A stretch of 64,000 bases of DNA from Falsibacillus albus (GCF_003668575.1 NZ_RCVZ01000001.1:62001-126000), one strand, 5' to 3'. Positions 7,050-16,300 are shown, numbered from the stretch's first letter. Program-made: numbers and translations. Notes: generated by a model not told the origin, from the letters alone.

Positions 7050-9176
7050 ATGGACCGGATGGAGCGAATCTTTAAAGCATATTTAGATGGAATGAACACC
7101 GTTGTCATTCTATTGCCTTATCATTATTACAACGGTGACAGCAGCCGTTTTTTTCTGGAAAAGAAGGATGAAAAGTGGGATCTGGAAATCCATGAAATCA
7201 TTCCGCTTGAGGAAGAGAAAAAATATATTTGCCATACGCAGCATTCTCCGCAATTTGGCTGTACGTATTACATCATCGATGAACATGGAAATGAAACCGA
7301 TCTTCAAATCGGAGCAGTCATCCGTTCCCCCGAATTTGACCAGATCCATTATGATGATCTAAATGATTTCGGGTGCAGCTATTCCAAAAGTAAAAGCGTC
7401 TTTAAGGTGTGGGCTCCGACAGCAACGGACGCTTTCGTGAAAATGATTGGACCAGATGAAAAAGAGGAAACAAAAATCCCGATGGTCCGCAGCAAAAAAG
7501 GAACGTGGACAGCGGAAATAGATGGTGATCTGGAAGGAGTGAAATATCGTTATTCGGTTAAAAACAACCTGGAGTGGAAGGAAGCGGTCGATCCTTACAC
7601 AAAGGCTGTTTCCGTTAACAGTGAATGGGGGATCGTCGTCGACATGACCAAGACGCGGATGGATGACGAGAGTTTACGTCCTGAACTCCCGATCGCTGAT
7701 GCCATCATTTATGAAGCGAATATCCGTGATCTCACATCACATCCAAACAGCGGCATTGTCCAAAAGAGATCATACAATGGGCTCGCTGAAAGAAATACCG
7801 TTGGTTCCAATCAACAAAAGACAGGCTTGAGCTTTGTATCAAGCCTCGGCGTCACCCACTTGGAGCTGCTGCCATTCAATGACTTTTACGGCATACCTGA
7901 TCAAGATCCTGCATCCATGTACAATTGGGGCTACAACCCACTTTTTTTTAATGTTCCCGAAGGAAGCTACAGCACAGATCCAACAGATCCATACACGCGG
8001 ATCAATGAATTAAAGAACATGATCCGGACCATTCATGAAGAAGGACTCTCTGTCATCATGGATGTTGTTTACAATCATGTATATGTTCGGGAAACCTCCT
8101 CATTTGAAATATTGGTCCCAGGCTATTACTTCCGTCATGACCTCTACGGGACACCCGCCAATGGAACAGGGGTCGGAAACGATTTTGCTTCTGAAAAATT
8201 GATGGCAAGAAAGTTCATAGTGGACTCAGTCCGATATTGGATGAAGGAATATATGGTGGATGGCTTTAGATTTGATTTAATGGGCATTTTGGATATTGGT
8301 ACATTAAAGGAAGTAAGCAAGGCAGCATCGGATATTTACCCTCATGTCTTGCTCCTTGGGGAAGGCTGGGAGCTGAATACCCCTCTGCCGGCAAATGACA
8401 AGGCAAACATCCGAAATGCGAACCAGCTGCAGGAGGTTGCATTTTTTAACGATTTTTTCAGGGATACTGTTAAGGGAAGCACATTCGACTTATATGAAAG
8501 AGGCTATGCGCTCGGACACAGCAGACTTGTCAGGAAAGCGATTCAAGTTATGACTGGGAGAGGGGTTTTCAATTCGCCCCTTCAATCCATCAATTATATT
8601 GAATCCCATGACAATCATACCCTTTGGGATAAGATCCAGTTCTGTTTTCCGAATCAGGAAGAACGGAATATTAAACGGCACCGGCTTGCGACTTCGATTG
8701 TCCTTCTATCACAGGGGATCCCTTTTATCCATGCCGGACAGGAGTTCTTTCGAACGAAGAATGGCGTGGATAACAGCTATAAACACCCAGATGAGGTCAA
8801 TTGGATGGATTGGGACCGCTCTTATCAATACAAAAAAAATGTCGATTATATAAGAAGACTAATATCCATGAGGAAACAACATAAGGCTTTCCGTTTGGAG
8901 ACGTTGGATGAGATACGAAAATATATCGAAGTGTTTCTTGTCGATGAAAATGTGATCGGACTTCATCTCAAAGAAGTGGGAGTGTTTGGGCCATGCAATC
9001 ATATTGCAATTCTTGTGAATCCTGAAGAAAATGGTAAGGAAGCGGAATTGCCTGAAGTAGAGGGGAAATGGACTTTGTGGAGCGATGGGGAGGAAGTCTG
9101 GGATCTGGGAAAACAAATCGTGGAAAGAAAAATCTTATTGGAGCCCATCAGCTGCAAGGTTTATGCAGCGCGATAG
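7050..9176 (+). CDS. amyX: Type I pullulanase AmyX
   Basis: A 708-residue glycoside hydrolase family 13 debranching enzyme that cleaves alpha-1,6 links in pullulan and glycogen-like polymers. Without a signal peptide it should be cytoplasmic, like B. subtilis AmyX. An N-terminal carbohydrate-binding beta domain (about 1-100) and a CBM48-like domain (about 110-205) precede the barrel. Type I signature YNWGYNP lies near residue 296; catalytic Asp is in DGFRFDLMG (about 408), acid Glu in LLGEGWEL (about 437) and the third Asp in ESHDNHTLWDK (about 520). AGAAGGTG gives the start. A terminator follows at 9221. Confidence 0.93.
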   Translation: MDRMERIFKAYLDGMNTVVILLPYHYYNGDSSRFFLEKKDEKWDLEIHEIIPLEEEKKYICHTQHSPQFGCTYYIIDEHGNETDLQIGAVIRSPEFDQIHYDDLNDFGCSYSKSKSVFKVWAPTATDAFVKMIGPDEKEETKIPMVRSKKGTWTAEIDGDLEGVKYRYSVKNNLEWKEAVDPYTKAVSVNSEWGIVVDMTKTRMDDESLRPELPIADAIIYEANIRDLTSHPNSGIVQKRSYNGLAERNTVGSNQQKTGLSFVSSLGVTHLELLPFNDFYGIPDQDPASMYNWGYNPLFFNVPEGSYSTDPTDPYTRINELKNMIRTIHEEGLSVIMDVVYNHVYVRETSSFEILVPGYYFRHDLYGTPANGTGVGNDFASEKLMARKFIVDSVRYWMKEYMVDGFRFDLMGILDIGTLKEVSKAASDIYPHVLLLGEGWELNTPLPANDKANIRNANQLQEVAFFNDFFRDTVKGSTFDLYERGYALGHSRLVRKAIQVMTGRGVFNSPLQSINYIESHDNHTLWDKIQFCFPNQEERNIKRHRLATSIVLLSQGIPFIHAGQEFFRTKNGVDNSYKHPDEVNWMDWDRSYQYKKNVDYIRRLISMRKQHKAFRLETLDEIRKYIEVFLVDENVIGLHLKEVGVFGPCNHIAILVNPEENGKEAELPEVEGKWTLWSDGEEVWDLGKQIVERKILLEPISCKVYAAR

Positions 9177-9220
9177 AAAGTGAACTTGACGAATGTGGCC
9201 GTAAAGCGATAAAATTTACT

Positions 9221-9264
9221 AGATAGCTATTTATGCATCAAAAAAGAAATAGCTATCTTTTTTA
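9221..9264 (+). terminator. Rho-independent terminator after amyX
   Basis: AGATAGCTATTT pairs with AAATAGCTATCT around a 15-nt loop and is followed by a T-run. It separates the ytlP-amyX run from ytmP. Confidence 0.88.
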
Positions 9265-9318
9265 TTTTCTGCGTCATTCTTAAAATAACTGATTTAGTAA
9301 AATAAACGAAGGTGAATC

Positions 9319-10095
9319 ATGTTGGAACACTTATTCGATCAGGAATGGGAAATTGTGCCTGCAGGTGGAGCTACAGGAGAAGCTTTTTTCGCAAAGCATC
9401 ATGAACAAAAGCTTTTTTTAAAGCGTAATTCCTCGCCGTTTTTGGCTGTTCTTTCTGCCGAAGGAATCGTCCCGAAGCTTGTCTGGACGAAGCGCATGGA
9501 AAACGGGGATGTCATTACAGCACAGCATTGGCTGAATGGCAGGGAGCTTGATCCTGAGGAAATGCTGCAAAAGCGTGTGGCAAAACTTTTAAATAAAATC
9601 CATGTGTCCAAGCCTTTGCTGACAATGCTTGAACGACTAGGCAAACAGAGCTTCGAGCCAGAAATGATGCTGGCGGAAGTGGAAACTACATTGGATTTTG
9701 ATTTGTTGAATTTGCCTGTTGTCAGTCAATCCATTTCTTTTTTGCAAAAAAATATAGATGACATTCATTTCGAGGAATATGTTGTGTGCCATGGAGATGT
9801 CAATCACAACAACTGGCTGCTATCTGATTACAACCAGTTGTATTTGATTGATTGGGACGGCGCCATGATTGCAGATCCAGCCATCGATCTTGGGATGCTC
9901 CTTTACTGGTATATCCCTGAAGAACAATGGAGTTCCTGGCTTGATCAATATGGGACAATCCTTACAGATCATCTGCGATTACGAATGAAATGGTACGTCG
10001 TTTCGCAAACGCTGCTCTCGATCCAGTGGCACAAAGCCAAGGGGCGTTTTCATGAGATGAACCATTGGCTCGAATATTTACATTCGATTCTTTAG
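9319..10095 (+). CDS. ytmP: Aminoglycoside phosphotransferase/choline kinase-fold protein YtmP
   Basis: A 258-residue kinase-like protein. The catalytic loop VVCHGDVNHNNWL (near residues 156-168) and the metal-binding IDWDGAMIADPAIDLG (near 177-192) match the APH/choline kinase fold, and KLFLKRN near residue 33 gives the ATP-binding lysine. B. subtilis YtmP sits at the same place before ytzH and trmB. The physiological substrate is not known; the family phosphorylates small hydroxylated metabolites, so an antibiotic-resistance role should not be assumed. CGAAGGTGA precedes the ATG. Its stop overlaps the end of the convergent ytzH by 4 bp. Confidence 0.82.
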   Translation: MLEHLFDQEWEIVPAGGATGEAFFAKHHEQKLFLKRNSSPFLAVLSAEGIVPKLVWTKRMENGDVITAQHWLNGRELDPEEMLQKRVAKLLNKIHVSKPLLTMLERLGKQSFEPEMMLAEVETTLDFDLLNLPVVSQSISFLQKNIDDIHFEEYVVCHGDVNHNNWLLSDYNQLYLIDWDGAMIADPAIDLGMLLYWYIPEEQWSSWLDQYGTILTDHLRLRMKWYVVSQTLLSIQWHKAKGRFHEMNHWLEYLHSIL

Positions 10096-10370
10096 GAATA
10101 CGAGTTCATTCCATCAACCCATTGAGAAAGCTTCTGCTGGTTTCCGTTGATATGGTCATCCAGATTTGAAGCATTCACGCCGGACTGGCTGTATTCATAT
10201 ACTTCCTGCAATATCGGCCTTATATTATCTGTGATATGTGTATTGACCATAAGCGATTTTACTAAGCGTTCCAACTGTTCACATTCTGCAACCGACCCGC
10301 AGCAATCGGTCTGATGGTTGCTTAATATATCTTTAAGGATTTGCATTTGATGTTCGTACGTCAACGGCAT
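10092..10370 (-). CDS. ytzH: YtzH family small protein
   Basis: From the ATG at 10370 this is a 92-residue protein beginning MPLTYEHQMQILKDIL, the same start and size as B. subtilis YtzH. The frame is open another 28 codons upstream, but AGGAAAGGA lies 9 nt before 10370 and the extra residues look non-conserved. It appears soluble and largely helical, with an adjacent pair of cysteines in HQTDCCGSVAEC. Its function is unknown. It faces ytmP tail to tail with a 4-bp overlap and leaves no room for a separate terminator. Confidence 0.78.
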   Translation of the reverse strand: MPLTYEHQMQILKDILSNHQTDCCGSVAECEQLERLVKSLMVNTHITDNIRPILQEVYEYSQSGVNASNLDDHINGNQQKLSQWVDGMNSYS

Positions 10371-10551
10371 CCAATCATGTCCTTTCCTGAGGAATTCACA
10401 TTTATTTTGTGAATTCTTCTTTTGTTTATACATAGGCCCACCGATTGTAGACATTTAAAGGTTTAAATGATTCTCTAGCCGAAAGATGGACTTGCACGAA
10501 ACGAAAGGTCATGGTATTGTTTTCAACGATAAAGAAAAATGAGGTGTCGTC

Positions 10552-11199
10552 ATGCGCGTGAGAAACAAGCCATGGGCTAAAGATAAATTGAACCAATATT
10601 CACAATATGTAATTTCTGAACCGGAAAAACATAAAGGCAATTGGAGTGAACTATTCGGCAATGACAACCCGATTCACATTGAAGTGGGAACGGGAAAAGG
10701 TAAATTCGTGACGGAGATGGCCAAAGCCAATCCCGAAATCAATTACATTGGCATTGAACTGTTCGAAAGTGTATTGGTCACTGCACTTGATCTCATCCTT
10801 GAAGATGAACGGCCAAACGTTAAGTTATTGAACGTCAATGCGAAAGATTTAACGGATTATTTTGCTGAAGGGGACGTGGACCGAGTATATTTGAATTTTT
10901 CCGATCCATGGCCGAAAACAAGGCACGCCAAACGCCGTTTAACTTATAAAACATTCTTGAATCTGTATGAAAAGATTTTGGTAAAGGGCGGCGAAATTCA
11001 CTTCAAGACAGATAATCAAGGCCTTTTTGAATATTCCTTGAAAAGCTTCTCAGAATATGGCCTTTTGTTGACATTCATCAGTCTTGATTTACACAAAAGT
11101 GATTTCGAAGGAAATATCATGACCGAATACGAAGAAAAGTTCTCTTCCAAGGGGCAGCGGATCTACCGCTGTGAAGTAAAATATCAGAACGAAAAATAA
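10552..11199 (+). CDS. trmB: tRNA (guanine-N7)-methyltransferase TrmB
   Basis: The 215-residue protein makes m7G46 in tRNA variable loops using SAM. The N-terminal [12 protein letters not shown] is characteristic. The SAM-binding loop [12 protein letters not shown] lies near residue 43, and the family motif [18 protein letters not shown] spans about 117-134. Length equals the Bacillus norm. The start has GAGGTG at good spacing. In B. subtilis (ytmQ) it follows ytmP-ytzH as here. Confidence 0.95.
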   Translation: MRVRNKPWAKDKLNQYSQYVISEPEKHKGNWSELFGNDNPIHIEVGTGKGKFVTEMAKANPEINYIGIELFESVLVTALDLILEDERPNVKLLNVNAKDLTDYFAEGDVDRVYLNFSDPWPKTRHAKRRLTYKTFLNLYEKILVKGGEIHFKTDNQGLFEYSLKSFSEYGLLLTFISLDLHKSDFEGNIMTEYEEKFSSKGQRIYRCEVKYQNEK

Positions 11200-11205
11200 G
11201 AAGCT

Positions 11206-11238
11206 TGAAAGCAGCCGGAGACCTTGGCTGCTTTTTTA
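11206..11238 (+). terminator. Terminator after trmB
   Basis: AAGCAGCC pairs with GGCTGCTT around a 9-nt loop and is followed by T6. Confidence 0.88.
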
Positions 11239-11285
11239 ATTTGATCAAATAAATTAAATTGGCAATCCTGATAAGGAAGGGAAGA

Positions 11286-11420
11286 TGCCCGAACCGAGAT
11301 CTACGAGACGAAAAAGGGACCGAGAAGGAGGCTGCCGTGCCCGAAACGAGGTCCGCGAGATGAAAAAGGGAATGCGAGGGAAGCTATCGTGCCCGAAACT
11401 TAGTCTATGCACCAAAATAG
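11286..11420. repeat. 52-bp tandem repeat, about 2.5 copies
   Basis: The motif TGCCCGAA recurs at 11286, 11338 and 11390, exactly 52 bp apart. The first two units stay similar through the segment GAGACGAAAAAGGGA / GAGATGAAAAAGGGA and a purine-rich end; the third decays after about 30 bp. A 61-codon ORF (11285-11470) runs through it, but its protein is a basic repeat without a ribosome binding site, so I regard the DNA repeat as the real feature. Confidence 0.75.
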
Positions 11421-11729
11421 TAAAAATTCAGTTGAAATCATACGCTATTCAAAAACTATGCATTGATTAGGCATTCATTTTTCGCCCCATCACCTTAAAC
11501 TTTGCAAAAATGACCAATATATTTTCAAAAAAGATTCTGAACAGCTGCTCATATACAAGTATGCAGTAAGCGTGAGGGAGGTATATTTTTTTCCTTCTAA
11601 ACATTCCTTCTCCTTCCCTTGCCCACATCACTCAATCTTTGTAAACGCTTTACTTTCCAGGACAGGAAGGTGGCTTATCGAAATTGGAACATGCTAAAAT
11701 GGACATGTCGAACAAGAGGAGGAATGCAT
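11421..11729. other. Intergenic region upstream of ytnP
   Basis: About 300 bp without a gene. It holds a probable extended -10 element, TGCTAAAAT at 11692-11700, at a sensible distance from the ytnP start, and a weak cre-like sequence at 11640-11653 (12 of 14 consensus positions). Nothing else stands out. Confidence 0.4.
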
Positions 11730-12578
11730 ATGGAAACATTAACGGTAGGTAATTTGACATTGAATTGGCTGAACGGAGGGGTGACGAACATGGATGGAGG
11801 TGCCATGTTTGGTGTGGTACCAAAGCCATTGTGGGAAAGAAAATATCCTGTCAACGATAAAAATCAGATTGAGTTGAGGACCGATCCCATCTTCCTGCAG
11901 CTGGAGGGGAAAAATATCTTGATTGAAGCTGGCATCGGGAAAGGAAAGCTGAATGAAAAGCAAAAAAGGAACTACGGTGTCAATGAAGAATCGTCGATTG
12001 AAGAGGACCTGAAAAAACTGGGATTGACAACTGAAGATATTGATATTGTTTGTATGACGCATATGCACTTTGACCACGCCTGCGGGCTGACAAAATGGGA
12101 AAATGGAAAACTGGTTCCATCATTTCCTAAAGCGGTCATCTATACATCAAGTGTGGAATGGAATGAAATGAGGAATCCCAACATCCGTTCTAGGAATACA
12201 TATTGGGAGGAGAATTGGGAAGCCATCCAGGGGCAGGTCGAGACCTTTGAAAAGGAGATTGTCGTTATCCCTGGACTGAAAATGATCCATACCGGAGGGC
12301 ACAGCGAGGGCCATTCCATCATCGTCATTGAGGATGGAGAAGGCAATCAGCTTGTGCATATGGCAGATTTGATGCCGACGCACGCCCACCAAAACGTGTT
12401 ATGGGTATTGGCCTATGATGATTATCCAATGACATCCATACAAGCCAAACAAGAATGGATTCCAGAAACAATGCAGAAAGAATCATGGTTTATTTTTTAT
12501 CATGATGCCGTTTACCGTGCAATTAAATGGAACCAAGATGGAAAGGTCATGGATGCGGTGAAAAGAATGACGCCGTGA
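11730..12578 (+). CDS. ytnP: YtnP, metallo-beta-lactamase-fold lactonase/hydrolase
   Basis: The 282-residue protein is a metallo-beta-lactamase-fold hydrolase of the AHL-lactonase group. The dinuclear metal motif [11 protein letters not shown] is at residues about 109-119, further ligands lie in [10 protein letters not shown] (near 189) and HMADLMP, and the terminal His in FYHDAV. B. subtilis YtnP degrades N-acyl homoserine lactones and a Streptomyces signal, so quorum quenching is possible but substrate is inferred. The frame is open upstream to 11619; AGAGGAGGA sits 7 nt before 11730 and only 1 nt before an ATG at 11724, so 11730 is chosen. Confidence 0.88.
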   Translation: METLTVGNLTLNWLNGGVTNMDGGAMFGVVPKPLWERKYPVNDKNQIELRTDPIFLQLEGKNILIEAGIGKGKLNEKQKRNYGVNEESSIEEDLKKLGLTTEDIDIVCMTHMHFDHACGLTKWENGKLVPSFPKAVIYTSSVEWNEMRNPNIRSRNTYWEENWEAIQGQVETFEKEIVVIPGLKMIHTGGHSEGHSIIVIEDGEGNQLVHMADLMPTHAHQNVLWVLAYDDYPMTSIQAKQEWIPETMQKESWFIFYHDAVYRAIKWNQDGKVMDAVKRMTP

Positions 12579-12586
12579 TTGTAAGA

Positions 12587-12617
12587 AAATGCGTGGAAGC
12601 GGGCTTCCACGCATTTA
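12587..12617. terminator. Bidirectional terminator between ytnP and ytzB
   Basis: AAATGCGTGGAAG pairs with CTTCCACGCATTT around CGGG. The stop codon of ytzB (minus strand, 12617-12615) lies at its edge. The T-run is short on both strands, so efficiency is uncertain. Confidence 0.7.
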
Positions 12618-12935
12618 CATTGGGGTCAAAAGGTTGATATCCAAAATCGTTCCGCTATGCACATCGGCAATGAATTCGAACTGCTGAAGTTTGCCATTCC
12701 GATGGCGTGAAATGCCGCCCCTGTATATTTGGGTCTTTAAGGCGTGTTTTTCAAACGTTTCTGGCTTCATCTGTATCCAAGACCCGTCAATTGCCCCATC
12801 TTCCTTAAATGCTTTCTTGACTTTGGACAATACAGATTCAGCAGAGACAGGAGTTCTTTTTTGAACGGTACCGCTCATTATGTATCCTGCTGCAGCACCA
12901 GTAGCTGTTCCGATAATAAAGGATTTCCAATTCAC
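12615..12935 (-). CDS. ytzB: YtzB, small membrane-anchored PepSY-like protein
   Basis: A 106-residue protein starting at GTG 12935 (VNWKSFIIGTATGAAAGYIMS), chosen because GGAGGG lies 7 nt upstream; an ORF start at 12956 would bury the ribosome binding site. Residues about 5-22 are a glycine/alanine-rich membrane segment. The rest resembles a PepSY domain: a helix SAESVLSKVKKAFKEDG, then beta strands ending FIADVHSGTILDINLL. PepSY domains are thought to inhibit or chaperone proteases in the envelope. B. subtilis YtzB lies between ytnP and ytoP, as here. The exact role is unknown. Confidence 0.8.
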   Translation of the reverse strand: MNWKSFIIGTATGAAAGYIMSGTVQKRTPVSAESVLSKVKKAFKEDGAIDGSWIQMKPETFEKHALKTQIYRGGISRHRNGKLQQFEFIADVHSGTILDINLLTPM

Positions 12936-13123
12936 CTTGATCCCTCCAAAAATCATTATTTAATGTGAGTAAGATTTATTTAAGTATACTAAACATTTTC
13001 TTATTCATCTAATAATTGCCGGGCAATTTCAGAATTTCCTGTTAAGAGCCTGAGAGAGTGGTAAGCTGTAAGAAACTTCTGTAAAATAAAAACTGTACAT
13101 AACTGATGAAAAGGAGACTGAAA

Positions 13124-14197
13124 ATGAACCAGGAAACATTGAATCTCTTTAAAACATTGACAGAATTGCCTGGAGCACCAGGCAATGAACATCAAGTCCG
13201 ATCCTTTATGAGGACCGAGCTGGAAAAATATTCTGATGACATCATTCAAGACCGGTTGGGCGGCATATTTGGCATAAAAAAAGGGAAAGAAAACGGGCCT
13301 AAGGTGATGGTTGCCGGCCATATGGATGAAGTGGGCTTCATGGTCACTTCCATTACTTCAAACGGAATGCTCCGATTTCAAACTTTAGGTGGATGGTGGA
13401 GTCAAGTCCTATTGGCTCAACGTGTTCAAATCATCACTGATCAAGGACCGGTCATCGGCGTCATCGGATCCATCCCGCCGCATTTGTTAGGCGAGGAGCA
13501 GCGCAATAAACCGATGGATATGAAGAACATGCTCATTGATATTGGGGCCGATGATAAAGAGGATGCAGAACGGATCGGAATCAAGCCGGGACAGCAGATT
13601 GTTCCAATCTGTCCATTTACACCGATGGCAAATGAAAAGAAAATCCTTGCCAAAGCATGGGATAATCGTTATGGATGCGGGCTCGCAGTCGAATTGCTGA
13701 AGGAAATCAAAGATGAAAAGCTGCCGAATATTGTCTATTCCGGAGCGACAGTCCAAGAGGAGGTTGGCTTAAGAGGAGCGAAGGTTGCTGCCAATTTAAT
13801 TGACCCAGACATCTTTTTTGCGTTGGATGCAAGTCCCGCGAATGATATGTCCGGGGATAAAAATGAATTTGGGCAATTGGGCAAAGGGACATTGCTTCGG
13901 ATCCTTGACCGTTCGATGGTAACCCACAAGGGGCTGCGTGATTACATTTTGGACACTGCGGAATCCAATGATATACCATATCAATATTTCGTGTCCCAAG
14001 GCGGGACAGATGCAGGAAGCGTCCATCTTTCCAATAATGGTGTACCAAGCGCCGTAGTTGGCATCTGTTCACGATATATTCATACCCATGCTTCCATGAT
14101 CCATATCGATGATTATGCTGCAGCGAAAGAACTGCTTGTGAAATTAGTGAAATCATGTGATCAAACTACCATTGATACAATCATTCAAAATGGTTAG
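13124..14197 (+). CDS. ytoP: M42 family aminopeptidase YtoP
   Basis: A 357-residue dinuclear-metal aminopeptidase of family M42 (tetrahedral TET peptidases and PepA-type glutamyl aminopeptidases). Metal and catalytic motifs: [12 protein letters not shown] (near residue 65), [12 protein letters not shown] with the bridging Asp (near 178), [10 protein letters not shown] with the catalytic Glu (near 212), ALDASPAND, and the terminal RYIHTHASM. It should trim peptides in the cytoplasm. ATG 13124 follows AAAAGGAGA and gives the B. subtilis YtoP length; an upstream start at 13106 lacks a site. The next gene starts 14 bp after. Confidence 0.93.
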   Translation: MNQETLNLFKTLTELPGAPGNEHQVRSFMRTELEKYSDDIIQDRLGGIFGIKKGKENGPKVMVAGHMDEVGFMVTSITSNGMLRFQTLGGWWSQVLLAQRVQIITDQGPVIGVIGSIPPHLLGEEQRNKPMDMKNMLIDIGADDKEDAERIGIKPGQQIVPICPFTPMANEKKILAKAWDNRYGCGLAVELLKEIKDEKLPNIVYSGATVQEEVGLRGAKVAANLIDPDIFFALDASPANDMSGDKNEFGQLGKGTLLRILDRSMVTHKGLRDYILDTAESNDIPYQYFVSQGGTDAGSVHLSNNGVPSAVVGICSRYIHTHASMIHIDDYAAAKELLVKLVKSCDQTTIDTIIQNG

Positions 14198-14211
14198 GCG
14201 GAGGTCGATTC

Positions 14212-14730
14212 ATGATCGTTTCAATCGGGACAAAGAATCCTGCAAAAATCAAGGCTGTCGAGCATGCATTCATGGAAGTGCTGAAAAACAAAACATTTCT
14301 TTCTTTTGATGTGCCATCAGGTGTAAGCGAGCAGCCATTTTCTGATGAAGAGACAATCAAAGGCGCTGTCAATCGTGCTGAATGGGCAAAAGAAAGAGGG
14401 AAAGCAGACATCGGCATCGGATTGGAGGGCGGTGTGGTAAAATCAGATCTCGGGCTTTTTCTATGCAATTGGGGAGCCTTATCCGATGGTACAGCCGCTC
14501 CGATCATTGCTGGCGGTGCAAGGATTCTCCTTCCTGATGAAGTCGGCAAAAGGGTATTGGATGGAGAGGAATTAGGGCATGTCATGGATGATTTCTGCCA
14601 AGCGAAGGATATCCGCAAAAGCCAAGGTGCAGTTGGAATCTTTTCGGATGGCCTAGTTACAAGAGATGCAATGTTCCATCATATTATGAAGTTGTTGATC
14701 GGCCAATATTTATATAAGCAAAAATCTTGA
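14212..14730 (+). CDS. DUF84 protein, probable inosine/xanthosine triphosphatase
   Basis: The 172-residue protein belongs to the YjjX/DUF84 family of house-cleaning nucleotidases, which hydrolyse ITP and XTP and so keep deaminated purines out of nucleic acids. Family features are the N-terminal IGTKNPAKIKAVEHAF, which binds the nucleotide phosphate, the acidic FSDEETIKGAVNRA, and GIGLEGGV near residue 66. It follows ytoP by 14 bp with GGCGGAGG as ribosome binding site, so the two are co-transcribed. The family assignment is firm; the preferred substrate is inferred. Confidence 0.82.
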   Translation: MIVSIGTKNPAKIKAVEHAFMEVLKNKTFLSFDVPSGVSEQPFSDEETIKGAVNRAEWAKERGKADIGIGLEGGVVKSDLGLFLCNWGALSDGTAAPIIAGGARILLPDEVGKRVLDGEELGHVMDDFCQAKDIRKSQGAVGIFSDGLVTRDAMFHHIMKLLIGQYLYKQKS

Positions 14731-14733
14731 ATG

Positions 14734-14782
14734 AAAAAGGCTATCCTAATCATGAGCATTCATGAATGGATAGCCTTTCTTA
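14734..14782. terminator. Bidirectional terminator between the DUF84 gene and ytoQ
   Basis: AAAAGGCTATCC pairs with GGATAGCCTTT, and the inner ATCATGAGCATTCATGAAT can pair further. It is flanked by A and T tracts, so it can serve both converging genes. Confidence 0.85.
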
Positions 14783-14786
14783 ATCA

Positions 14787-15236
14787 TCATTCTTCAGCGA
14801 AAATATAACCCAACACGTTAACAGCCTGATCTAATGATTCCACTGTTACATTCGCCTTTTGCGAAAGCTCTTTAAGGGGATGGTGAAGTTTTTCTGGCCG
14901 GATGAGGATCAACGGCTTTCCAAGCTGGATTGCGGCTGATGCATCCATGGCGGTATTCCACTGTTTGTATTTTTCACCGAATAGGGCAATGACGATATCC
15001 GCTTTATCCATTAACACCTGTGTCCGCAGGTTGTTGATTTTAGAAGCAGCCTCATCTCGAAAAATGGGGCTGGGCTGTTCCCCCAATATTTCTTCTCCAA
15101 TGAGATCAGAGCGATCATGATTTTCCATCGGACCTACAAAGTGAACCGGCAAGCCTGCCGAGCCTGCCATTTGCTTTAATTCTTTACGCCAATCACTATG
15201 GATCTCGCCTGCAAGATACGCAACTAATTCAATCAT
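14787..15236 (-). CDS. ytoQ: YtoQ family protein
   Basis: A 149-residue protein of the YtoQ family, related in fold to nucleoside 2-deoxyribosyltransferases and other Rossmann-like nucleotide-binding proteins: AYLAGEIHSDWRKEL at the N-terminus, and KADIVIALFGEKYKQWNTAMDASAA near residues 78-102, where such enzymes bind nucleoside. It is close to the family's usual length of about 148. GGGAGGAAA gives the start. The reaction is not established; a deoxyribosyltransferase activity would be a guess. Confidence 0.78.
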   Translation of the reverse strand: MIELVAYLAGEIHSDWRKELKQMAGSAGLPVHFVGPMENHDRSDLIGEEILGEQPSPIFRDEAASKINNLRTQVLMDKADIVIALFGEKYKQWNTAMDASAAIQLGKPLILIRPEKLHHPLKELSQKANVTVESLDQAVNVLGYIFAEE

Positions 15237-15391
15237 TCCATTTCCTCCCTATCATTCATTTTCATTAATTTTACCATGAGAGATTGGGATGTACTAACCA
15301 ATGGCCTATCCTTGCGAAATGCTTCTGTAAAATATTTCGAAATAAGGGTATGATATGGGTATAGCTTCAAGTATAGCAGGAGGAATTCCTT

Positions 15392-15907
15392 ATGAAAAAA
15401 TCATTGATCATCTTCATCGTTGCCATCTCAGCTCTGTTTGCCTTAACGGGATGCAATTCTTCATCAATAAAAGTACAAGCAAAGGATGCACAAACTCGTG
15501 TTCAAAAGTCATTCAAGGCTGAGCCCAAAAAAGCTGGCGAAACCCTGAAAAAGTTAAAAATCCACCTTCCTTTCGGAATGTCCGTCAAAAAAGAAGCGGA
15601 AAATAATGTGATTCTGAAAAAAGGTTCGAATACGTATATTTTATTTTACAATCCAAAAGAATCTGCAAAAAGCGAACTAGTTTACCAAATGACAAAAAAA
15701 CAAAGCAAAAGTATCTATAAAGAATTTACATTTAAAGACAAGAAACGCTTTGGATATTTGATCATCAATAAAATAAAGAAGGACTATTATGAAGTGAGCG
15801 TCGGCATCGGCGGCATTAAATTGACGACCGAAACCAAGACGAGCCATGTTGCATCAGAAGCAGAAATGATGATGGATATCGTTTCTTCCGCCACTTATAA
15901 GAAATAA
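15392..15907 (+). CDS. Predicted lipoprotein of unknown function
   Basis: A 171-residue protein with a clear lipoprotein signal: two Lys, a hydrophobic stretch and lipobox L-T-G-C with Cys21 as the acylated residue. The mature part is strongly basic and rich in beta-strand patterns (FTFKDKKRFGYLIINKIKKDYYEVSVGIGG), with a C-terminal helix ending MMMDIVSSATYKK. It has good translation signals (AGCAGGAGG) and its own terminator, so it is monocistronic. I do not recognise a named family; it has no counterpart that I recall in the matching B. subtilis interval, so it may be lineage-specific. Confidence 0.75.
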   Translation: MKKSLIIFIVAISALFALTGCNSSSIKVQAKDAQTRVQKSFKAEPKKAGETLKKLKIHLPFGMSVKKEAENNVILKKGSNTYILFYNPKESAKSELVYQMTKKQSKSIYKEFTFKDKKRFGYLIINKIKKDYYEVSVGIGGIKLTTETKTSHVASEAEMMMDIVSSATYKK

Positions 15908-15918
15908 TGGCCTTTGAA

Positions 15919-15970
15919 TAAAAAAGCCTGGAGGGATCCATTTGATGAATCCTTTTCCAGGCTTTTATTT
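15919..15970 (+). terminator. Terminator after the lipoprotein gene
   Basis: AAAAAGCCTGGA pairs with TTCCAGGCTTTTA; an inner GGATCCA/TGAATCC stretch pairs partly. A T-rich tail follows. Confidence 0.85.
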
Positions 15971-16054
15971 ATGTCTATATTCGTAACGTTTGTTGCTATT
16001 CATCGGAAAGGTGCCCGCTTTCGAAAGGGGTGGGTACACAGCTTTATTATCTTC

Positions 16055-16300
16055 TTAGTATGAGTCTTCAAAACGATATTGTCCGACTTGCGATTGAAGC
16101 TCTCCGGCAATATCACTTAATTGGACTGCTGCTTCATTTACTTGCGATATCCCTTCAAGCTGGTCCTGACTGGAAGCACTGACCTCCTCTGCTACACTCG
16201 ATGACTGCTCCGAAATGGAATAGATGACATCCATTTTTTCATTCAATTGACTGCTGACATTTTCCACTTTTATAATCGATGTTTGAATTTCATCAAATAT
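16055..16300 (-). pseudogene. Chemotaxis receptor (MCP) C-terminal remnant
   Basis: On the minus strand the frame reads [20 protein letters not shown] and then the C-terminal half of a methyl-accepting signalling domain: SISEQSSSVAEEVSASSQDQ with the heptad pattern and likely methylation Gln/Glu sites, ending VGQYRFEDSY at TAA. There is no sensor domain, membrane segment or start signal; an in-frame TGA precedes the fragment. The matching hairpin tip of the domain lies directly beside it on the opposite strand (16290-16449), so an ancestral MCP gene was cut and partly inverted. Confidence 0.8.

Noticed and set aside
11285-11470. 61-codon ORF through the 52-bp repeats
   Set aside because: Its sequence only reflects the repeat, it is highly basic and has no ribosome binding site.
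11640-11653. cre-like sequence upstream of ytnP
   Set aside because: Only 12 of 14 positions fit and the two terminal positions are wrong; position relative to the promoter is also unusual.
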